From the NCBI RefSeq assembly GCF_026339735.1, contig NZ_JAPEQG010000001.1, positions 2,976,001-3,040,000 on the forward strand: 64,000 bases of DNA. The letters are read 5' to 3'. The notes below the pieces were generated by a model that was not told the origin of the DNA, searched no databases, and saw only the letters and a list, made by a program, of their open reading frames with translations. Origin of the DNA: Streptomyces sp. NBC_01669 (GTDB lineage: Bacteria; Actinomycetota; Actinomycetes; Streptomycetales; Streptomycetaceae). This document shows positions 58,505 to 64,000 of this stretch, piece after piece. A program made the translations under genes and the position numbers. Numbering within the stretch: the stretch's first letter is position 1; every line of letters starts with the position of its first letter.

Positions 58505-59350
58505 TCAGCTGCGCGGGGCGCGGGCCAGCTGGCGGGACTGGGCGACCAGCCGGTCGGCACTGTCCCAGACGTCCGCGTCCTCCTCCAGGAAGCCGCCCGC
58601 GAGGTTGCGGGTGGTGATGGAGACACGCAGCGGGCCAGGGGCCGGACGGCAGCGGATATGGGCGGTGAGCTCGATGGTCGGCGTCCAGCCCTTGAGCCCC
58701 AGCTCGAACGAGGTCGGCGGCAGCGCGTCGACGGTGAGCAGCAGGGAGTACGGGTCGGCGTCGCGGCCGTCCGCAAGGCCGAACCAGCCGCGCATCTCGC
58801 CCTTGCCGGACGGGGCGCCGACGGCCCAGCCCACGGTCGACGGGTCGAGCTTGATGCTGAGCCGCTCGGTGATCGCGGAGCTTCCGGGGATGGGCGCGGG
58901 GCCGTCGTCCGGGCCGAAGCACTGCTCGATCGGCGCGATGGCCGGCGGCTTCGCCGACGTACGGATGTCGTCGGTGAGGGAGTCCAGGTCGCCGTAGGTG
59001 CCGAGGACCCGGATGCGCTCGACCTCGGTGCCGTCCTCCGCGTACTGGAAGAGGGACGCCTGGCCGGTGGAGAGGGTCCGGCCGGTGCGGACAACCTCCG
59101 TACGGATCACCGCGGGGCCGGGGACGGACGCGGTGAGGTAGTGCGCGGAGACCGAGAAGGGATCGGAGTGGGGCAGGGCCTCGCCGAGCGCGCGGCCGAG
59201 CATGGCCAGCAGATACCCGCCGTTGACGGCGTGGATGATTGTCCAGCCCGCGGAGAGCTCGGCGTCGTAGACGCCTTCTTCGCGAAGGGTGACAACGGTG
59301 TCCCTGTCGAACTCGCTGTCACCGATGAGTGCCTGAGCTGCCTGCGCCAT
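58505..59350 (-). CDS. Acyl-CoA thioesterase family protein (TesB-like)
   Basis: The 281-residue double-hotdog protein has VNGGYLLAMLGRAL and SVSAHYLTASVPGPAVI (N-terminal hotdog), and WTPTIELTAHIRCRP, LRVSITTRNLAGGFLEEDADVWD, and LVAQSRQLAR (C-terminal hotdog). These are shared with TesB-like thioesterases, which hydrolyse acyl-CoA. Start is taken as ATG 59350 (GTG 59359 is possible). It leads a two-gene unit with the WYL regulator. Confidence 0.83.
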   Translation of the reverse strand: MAQAAQALIGDSEFDRDTVVTLREEGVYDAELSAGWTIIHAVNGGYLLAMLGRALGEALPHSDPFSVSAHYLTASVPGPAVIRTEVVRTGRTLSTGQASLFQYAEDGTEVERIRVLGTYGDLDSLTDDIRTSAKPPAIAPIEQCFGPDDGPAPIPGSSAITERLSIKLDPSTVGWAVGAPSGKGEMRGWFGLADGRDADPYSLLLTVDALPPTSFELGLKGWTPTIELTAHIRCRPAPGPLRVSITTRNLAGGFLEEDADVWDSADRLVAQSRQLARAPRS

Positions 59351-59437
59351 GAGATGCACCGTACACCGATTGCGTTACTGAGCGGTAGCTTTTTTGAGTC
59401 GTCGAGGTGTCGGCGTATCGCGGCCAGGGGGTGCCGG

Positions 59438-60109
59438 TCAGGTGGCCGCGGAGCTCTCCTCCGCCGTGGCCGAGGAACGGTTGTAGGCGCGGGGCGCCCG
59501 CCAGTGGAAGCGCATCGCCAGCAGCCGCAGAACAAAAGCGGTGATCACAGCGGTGCCGCTGGTGAAGGCGTTCAGCGCGTCGAAGCGGATGCACAGCACG
59601 ATCATGGCGGCGCCGACGATCGCGGGCACGGCGTACAGATCGCGGTCCCAGCGCAGCAGCGACGGTGTCTCGTTGGCGAGTACGTCACGCAGCACACCGC
59701 CGCCGACCGCGGTGGCCAGGCCCAGGGCAGCCGATGCGGTGAGACCGAGGCCGTAGTCGTACGCCTTGACGGTGCCGGCGACACAGAACAGCCCGAGGCC
59801 CGCCGCGTCGAAAACGTTGACAGCGACCTGGATCCGCTCGACGTGCGGATGCAGGAAGAAGACCAGGCCAGCGGCGAGCAGTGGGGTGAGGAAGTAGCCG
59901 AGATCGGTGAAGGCGGCGGGCGGGACCGCTCCGATGATCAGGTCACGGAACAGCCCCCCGCCCAGCGCTGTCACCTCGGCGAGTACCGCGATACCGAAGA
60001 CATCGAAGTTCTTGCGTACGGCGAGCAGTGCGCCGGAGATCGCGAAGACAAAGATTCCGACGATGTCGAGCGCATGCTGGACGGAGGGCGTGAACAGTTC
60101 GTTGAGCAC
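59438..60109 (-). CDS. TRIC-like cation channel / UPF0126 membrane protein
   Basis: The 223-residue protein has seven hydrophobic helices in two repeats. Each repeat carries a glycine-rich motif: ALGGGLFRDL near 48 and AVGGGVLRDV near 133, diagnostic for the bacterial TRIC/UPF0126 family of trimeric intracellular cation channels. Physiological role in bacteria is uncertain. GTG 60109 starts it. It lies upstream of the dppF stop on the same strand with 18 bases between. Confidence 0.88.
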   Translation of the reverse strand: MLNELFTPSVQHALDIVGIFVFAISGALLAVRKNFDVFGIAVLAEVTALGGGLFRDLIIGAVPPAAFTDLGYFLTPLLAAGLVFFLHPHVERIQVAVNVFDAAGLGLFCVAGTVKAYDYGLGLTASAALGLATAVGGGVLRDVLANETPSLLRWDRDLYAVPAIVGAAMIVLCIRFDALNAFTSGTAVITAFVLRLLAMRFHWRAPRAYNRSSATAEESSAAT

Positions 60110-60127
60110 CGGGCAATTGTGCCGGTA

Positions 60128-61474
60128 CTACTCCTTGGGACTGTCCTCCGAGGTCCCGGAGGGCGTCGCGGCGTCGTCCGAGGACGGTGCAGCGATGTCG
60201 TCGTCGGCCGTTCCGCTGGACACCGGAGCCTCGGCGGACTCGACGACCTCAGCCACCTCGGTGGCCTGCGAAGACTCGGTGACCTCAGCAGGCTCCGCGA
60301 CCTCGGCCGACGCAACGTCCTCCGAGGACTCCGCGGCCTCGGCCGGCACCGCCTTCGTCACCGAAACCAGCTCGACCGCCTCCCGCGCCGCGGCCAGCAC
60401 CTCCTCGCCCGGCACCTGGTCCGGCGCGTTCTCCGGGTGGTGGCAGGCCACCTGGTGACCGGTCTTCAGCGCGATCAGCGGGGGTTCCTGCGTCTTGCAG
60501 ACCTGTGTCGCCTTCCAGCACCTCGTGTGGAAGCGGCAGCCGCTCGGCGGCGAGATCGGCGACGGCACATCGCCCTTGAGCAGGATCCGTCCGCTCTTGA
60601 CGCCGCGCCGCCGCGGATCCGGCACCGGCACCGCGGACATCAGGGCCTTCGTGTACGGATGCATGGGCGACTCGTACAGCGACTTGCGGTCCGTGAGCTC
60701 GACGATCTTGCCCAGGTACATGACGGCGATGCGGTCCGAGACATGGCGGATGACCGAGAGGTCGTGCGCGATGATCACGTACGTGAGCCCGAGCTCGTCC
60801 TGGAGGTCGTCGAGCAGGTTGACGACCTGCGCCTGGATCGACACGTCCAGCGCCGAGACCGGCTCGTCCGCCACCACCAGCTTCGGCTTGAGCGCGAGCG
60901 CGCGGGCGATGCCGATGCGCTGGCGCTGCCCGCCGGAGAACTCGTGCGGATACCGGTTGTAGTGCTCGGGGTTGAGGCCCACCAGCGAGAGCAGGTCCTG
61001 GACCGCTTTCTTGACCCCGCCCTGGGGCGTGACGCCCTGGAGCTTGAAGGGCGCACTGACGATCGTGCCGACCGTGTGCCGCGGGTTCAGCGAGGAGTAC
61101 GGGTCCTGGAAGATCATCTGCACGTCGCGGCGCATCGGCCGCATCGCCGAGACGCCCAGGTGCGTGATGTCCTTGCCCTCGAACTCGAGCGTGCCACCGG
61201 TCGGTTCGAGCAGCCGGGTGATCAGTCGGCCCATCGTCGACTTGCCGCAGCCGGACTCACCCACGACACCCAGGGTCTCCCCCGCACGCACGTCGAAGGA
61301 GATGCCGTCGACGGCCTTCACCGCGGCGACCTGACGCTGCAGCAGCCCCTTCTTGATGGGGAAGTGCTTGACCAGGTTGTCGACCTTGAGCAGCGGCTCG
61401 GGCGAGCTCGTCGGCTGCGTCGGGATCGCCGTCGCGGCGGCGCTCTTCTCGGTCTTCTCGCTCTTGTCGCTCAC
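60128..61474 (-). CDS. Peptide ABC transporter ATP-binding protein (DppF/OppF)
   Basis: The 448-residue ATPase powers peptide uptake. Walker [10 protein letters not shown] (near 72), signature [12 protein letters not shown], Walker [15 protein letters not shown] and the C-terminal oligopeptide motif [12 protein letters not shown] are intact. The normal protein is about 330-350 residues; here about 100 extra residues form an acidic Ser/Glu/Ala/Val-rich tail (from about 350 onward). It overlaps dppD by 4 bases (GTGA). It ends the dpp operon seen here. Confidence 0.9.
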   Translation of the reverse strand: MSDKSEKTEKSAAATAIPTQPTSSPEPLLKVDNLVKHFPIKKGLLQRQVAAVKAVDGISFDVRAGETLGVVGESGCGKSTMGRLITRLLEPTGGTLEFEGKDITHLGVSAMRPMRRDVQMIFQDPYSSLNPRHTVGTIVSAPFKLQGVTPQGGVKKAVQDLLSLVGLNPEHYNRYPHEFSGGQRQRIGIARALALKPKLVVADEPVSALDVSIQAQVVNLLDDLQDELGLTYVIIAHDLSVIRHVSDRIAVMYLGKIVELTDRKSLYESPMHPYTKALMSAVPVPDPRRRGVKSGRILLKGDVPSPISPPSGCRFHTRCWKATQVCKTQEPPLIALKTGHQVACHHPENAPDQVPGEEVLAAAREAVELVSVTKAVPAEAAESSEDVASAEVAEPAEVTESSQATEVAEVVESAEAPVSSGTADDDIAAPSSDDAATPSGTSEDSPKE

Positions 61475-62580
61475 AGCTTCGGCGCAATCTCTTGGGTCCA
61501 GATCCGGGTCCGATCCTCCGGCGACATGTGGCAGGCCGCGAAGTGGTCGCCCTCGACCTGCTGCAGCTCCGGGCGCGTGGTCCGGGTGATGCCGCCCTTG
61601 GGCACATCCGCGTACGGGCAGCGCGGGTTGAAGGCGCAGCCGGACGGGATGTTGATGAGGCTGGGTGGGGAACCCTTGACCGGGACGAGCCGGTCGGTCT
61701 CCTCCTTGTCGATGCGCGGCATCGACGTGAGCAGACCCCAGGTGTACGGGTGCCGGGGCTCGTAGAAGACCTGCTCGGCGGTGCCGCGCTCGACGCAGCG
61801 ACCGCCGTACATGACCAGGATGTCGTCGGCCATCTCGGCGACGACGCCCAGGTCGTGAGTGATCATGATGACCGCGGAGCCGAATTCCTTCTGCAGATCG
61901 CGGATCAGGTCGAGGATCTGTGCCTGGACGGTCACGTCCAGGGCGGTCGTCGGCTCGTCCGCGATGAGCAGTTCGGGGTTGTTGACCAGCGACATCGCGA
62001 TCATCGCGCGCTGGCGCATACCGCCGGAGAACTCGTGCGGATAGGCGTCGACGCGCTTGGCGGGCTCCGGGATACCGACCCGGTCGAGCATCTCGACCGC
62101 GCGCGCACGGGCCGCCTTCTTGCTGACGTCGTGGTGGTTGCGGTACGCCTCGACGATCTGCGCACCCACCGTGTAGTACGGGTGCATCGCCGACAGCGGG
62201 TCCTGGAAGATCATGGACATCTGCCGACCGCGCAGCTTGCGCACGTGGTCGTCGCCGGCGCCGATCAGCTCTTCGCCGTCCAGCCAGATCTCACCACTGA
62301 TGTCGGGGCGGCTGCGCGCCTGACCGGATCGGTGCAGGCCCATGACGGCCAGCGAGGTGACCGACTTACCGGAGCCGGACTCGCCCACGATGCCGAGGGT
62401 CTTGCCCTTCTCCAGCTGGAAGGAGAGCCCGTCGACGGACTTGACGATGCCGTCGTCGGTCGGGAAGTGCACCTTCAGGTTGCGTACGGAGAGGAAGGCC
62501 TCGGGCCGTGCGCCGCCCTGCTCGGGAACACCGACCGGACCGGCCGGCTGCTTGTCCTGGGTGGGGGTGTTGTCGGTCAC
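61471..62580 (-). CDS. Peptide ABC transporter ATP-binding protein (DppD/OppD)
   Basis: The 369-residue ATPase pairs with DppF. Walker [10 protein letters not shown] (near 68), signature [12 protein letters not shown], Walker [15 protein letters not shown], and C-terminal [12 protein letters not shown] (4Fe-4S-type Cys motif of OppD) are present. A Pro/Gly-rich 25-residue N-terminal extension precedes the domain. It overlaps dppB by 4 bases (GTGA) and dppF by 4 bases, so translation is tightly coupled. Confidence 0.93.
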   Translation of the reverse strand: MTDNTPTQDKQPAGPVGVPEQGGARPEAFLSVRNLKVHFPTDDGIVKSVDGLSFQLEKGKTLGIVGESGSGKSVTSLAVMGLHRSGQARSRPDISGEIWLDGEELIGAGDDHVRKLRGRQMSMIFQDPLSAMHPYYTVGAQIVEAYRNHHDVSKKAARARAVEMLDRVGIPEPAKRVDAYPHEFSGGMRQRAMIAMSLVNNPELLIADEPTTALDVTVQAQILDLIRDLQKEFGSAVIMITHDLGVVAEMADDILVMYGGRCVERGTAEQVFYEPRHPYTWGLLTSMPRIDKEETDRLVPVKGSPPSLINIPSGCAFNPRCPYADVPKGGITRTTRPELQQVEGDHFAACHMSPEDRTRIWTQEIAPKL

Positions 62581-63578
62581 GTCAGCCTCACACGCGGGTC
62601 GACGACCGCGTACAGCAGGTCGACAATCAAGTTGGCCATGACGACGAAGAACGCCGCGATGATGGTGACGCCCATGATGACCGGCAGGTCACCGGAGTTG
62701 ATCGCGTCGACTGCGGCCTTCCCCATGCCGGGCAGACTGAAGGTCGACTCGGTCAGCACCGCGCCGCCGAGCAGGGCGCCCAGGTCCAGACCGAAGACCG
62801 TGATGATCGGAGTCAGGGTGGACCGCAGGGCGTGCTTGCGGATGACCACCTGCTCCTTGAGGCCCTTGGCGCGGGCCGTACGGATGTAGTCCTCGCCCAG
62901 GATCTCCAGCATGGTGGCGCGGGTGAGCCGGGCGTAGGTGGCGGCGAAGAGGAAGGCCAGGGTGATCCAGGGGAGGATCATGCTGTTCAGCCAGGCCGCC
63001 GGATCATCCGTGAGCGGCGCGTAGTTGATCGTCTCCATCCATTCCAGGCTGTAGATGAAGACGGCCGAACAGACCAGTCCGGTGAAGTAGATCGGTAGTG
63101 AGACCCCCGCCAGCGCGGTGATCATCGTGACCCGGTCGAGCACAGTACGTCTGCGCAGTGCGGAGATCACGCCGGTGGCGACACCACCGATCAGCCAGAG
63201 CACCGAAGCTCCCGCGGCCAGCGACATGGTGACCGGGATGCGCTGCTTCAGGTCCGGCCACACGGGCTGCTCGTTCTTGAACGAGTAGCCGAAGCAAGGC
63301 GCCGGGCAGTGGGTGATCTGGGAGCCCTGGTCGTAGTCCCGGCCGGCCACGATGCCCTTGAGGAAGAGGCCGTACTGCGTGGTGATGGGCTTGTCGAGGC
63401 CCATCTTCTTACGGATGCCCTCGATGGCCGTCTTGTTGGTCTCGCGGCCGGCATAGAGGAGTGCGGGATCGCTTCCGGTGATCTTCGGCACCATGAAGAA
63501 GATGCCGAAGGTGACCATGGAGACGATCACCAGCATGACGACGACATTGACGAGTCGTCGGAGGAGGTAGACGAGCAC
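62577..63578 (-). CDS. Peptide ABC transporter permease (DppB)
   Basis: The 333-residue permease has about six membrane helices and the EAA loop EDYIRTARAKGLKE that docks with the ATPases. A large extracytoplasmic loop between helices 1 and 2 contains a Cys pair (CPAPCFGY). GTG 63578 is the start. It is followed directly by dppD with no DppC-type second permease, which would normally sit between; the partner may lie upstream of the binding-protein gene, outside the window. Confidence 0.93.
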   Translation of the reverse strand: MLVYLLRRLVNVVVMLVIVSMVTFGIFFMVPKITGSDPALLYAGRETNKTAIEGIRKKMGLDKPITTQYGLFLKGIVAGRDYDQGSQITHCPAPCFGYSFKNEQPVWPDLKQRIPVTMSLAAGASVLWLIGGVATGVISALRRRTVLDRVTMITALAGVSLPIYFTGLVCSAVFIYSLEWMETINYAPLTDDPAAWLNSMILPWITLAFLFAATYARLTRATMLEILGEDYIRTARAKGLKEQVVIRKHALRSTLTPIITVFGLDLGALLGGAVLTESTFSLPGMGKAAVDAINSGDLPVIMGVTIIAAFFVVMANLIVDLLYAVVDPRVRLT

Positions 63579-63595
63579 TGCAGTCGGCCGGATCA

Positions 63596-63636
63596 GCGGG
63601 CGGCTGCCGTCCCTTGTGGGGACGACAGCCGCCCGC
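63596..63636 (-). terminator. Hairpin between the binding-protein gene and dppB
   Basis: GCGGGCGGCTGCCGTCCC (63596-63613) and GGGACGACAGCCGCCCGC (63619-63636) pair with one mismatch over 18 bp around a 5-base loop. It lies 70 bases past the stop of the upstream binding-protein gene and 18 bases before the dppB start. It may cause partial termination, so that binding protein is made in excess over the permease, a usual arrangement for ABC uptake operons. Confidence 0.6.
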
Positions 63637-63705
63637 CCGCGGCCTTCACCTGCCCTTCGAACTAGCGCATGCGAGGTGAAGGACCCGCATGTCCGACTGC
63701 CACTG

Positions 63706-64000
63706 CTACTTGACGACGCCCATGACCGCGAGGTCGAGACGGCCCATGGACTCCTGGTAGAAGACGTTGGTCAGCCGCGGGTTGCGGTAGACGAGCGCCT
63801 TGTCGAAGTTGATCGGGAGATAGAGAGCCTTCTCCATGATCGCCTTGTTGATCTGGGTGTAGAACGGCGCGGCGGCCTCGGGCGACGCTGCGGCGGCGGC
63901 CTGGTCGAAGAGACCATTGACCGTCTTGTCGTTCAGCATCGTGTAGTTGTTGTTGCCGTTCTTCAGGATGAAGGAGCCGTCAACCAGCGGCTGCAGGAAG
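63706..64000 (-). CDS. Peptide ABC transporter substrate-binding protein, C-terminal part
   Basis: The frame enters from beyond the right edge and ends at 63706; the visible C-terminus is FLQPLVDGSFILKNGNNNYT followed by QINKAIMEKALYLPINFDKALVYRNPRL and LDLAVMGVVK. This matches the C-terminal lobe of extracellular solute-binding proteins family 5, which feed peptides to the DppBDF complex downstream. The rest, including the lipoprotein signal, is outside. It is the promoter-proximal gene of this part of the operon. Confidence 0.85.
   Translation of the reverse strand, partial: FLQPLVDGSFILKNGNNNYTMLNDKTVNGLFDQAAAAASPEAAAPFYTQINKAIMEKALYLPINFDKALVYRNPRLTNVFYQESMGRLDLAVMGVVK

Noticed and set aside
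58658..61765. Open frame of over 1000 codons antisense to thioesterase, TRIC and dpp genes
   Set aside because: Same GC-driven shadow; all genes on the other strand have motifs and ribosome sites.

Overview
The window is chromosomal DNA from a Streptomyces or a very close relative. The evidence is the very high GC content with G or C in most third codon positions, frequent GTG and TTG starts, twin-arginine secretion signals, a LuxR-type ATPase regulator, MocR, WYL and PucR regulators, an actinobacterial ilvBNC-serA block, a gatC-gatA-gatB block and two GGDEF/EAL proteins. From memory, the order ligA, rmdB, gatCAB, cdgC, ilvBNC, serA, put matches the core of the S. coelicolor chromosome. No tRNA, rRNA, CRISPR array or prophage was seen.

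Layout. Bases 1-7.7 kb are an accessory stretch. It holds a secreted purple acid phosphatase, a 42-residue protein behind a palindromic operator, a Tn3 transposase scrap next to a frameshifted phospholipase C tail, an XRE regulator divergent from an NAD(P)-dependent epimerase, an AAC(2')-type acetyltransferase, and a GH97 glycosidase that has lost its 5' end and is joined to what looks like the start of a CDP-alcohol phosphatidyltransferase gene. From 7.8 to 13.7 kb lie proline catabolism (putB-pruA with a divergent PucR-type regulator and an 18-bp palindrome) and a CMD/MocR divergent pair. From 14 to 22.5 kb are serA, ilvC, ilvN and ilvB with a leader peptide and attenuator, then the c-di-GMP gene cdgC. 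From 22.7 to 26.4 kb are a hydroxyacid dehydrogenase, an aldo/keto reductase, a PQQ-type sugar dehydrogenase lipoprotein and a small DUF6191-like protein.

An IS21-type element (istA-istB, about 26.49-28.79 kb) sits between convergent genes inside a second pair of inverted repeats. The 29-40.9 kb region holds a large LuxR ATPase regulator, a 57-residue basic protein, a membrane protein, a GNAT enzyme, an MMPL transporter, two decaying hypothetical genes, an intact Tat-secreted phospholipase C and an ArsB/SLC13-like permease. From 41 to 49.4 kb are gatB, a 79-residue membrane protein translationally coupled to gatA, gatA, gatC, rmdB (GGDEF-EAL) and ligA. From 49.5 to 56 kb are a MetE-like protein, an SDR, a LOG-family protein, DUF427, a truncated hydrolase, mnmA, a Tat amidase and a cysteine desulfurase. 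The last part holds small membrane proteins, a TetR regulator, a thioesterase/WYL pair, a TRIC-like channel and most of a peptide ABC transporter whose binding-protein gene runs off the end.

Genes that work together: cysteine desulfurase could feed sulfur to MnmA; IlvBNC forms the branched-chain amino-acid pathway under attenuation control; PutB and PruA convert proline to glutamate; CdgC (cyclase-like, EAL degenerate) and RmdB (both motifs intact) act on the same second messenger. No single unknown multi-gene system stands out. The most notable observations are the chimeric GH97 locus, the palindromic operators, the nested inverted repeats around the IS21 element and several gene remnants.
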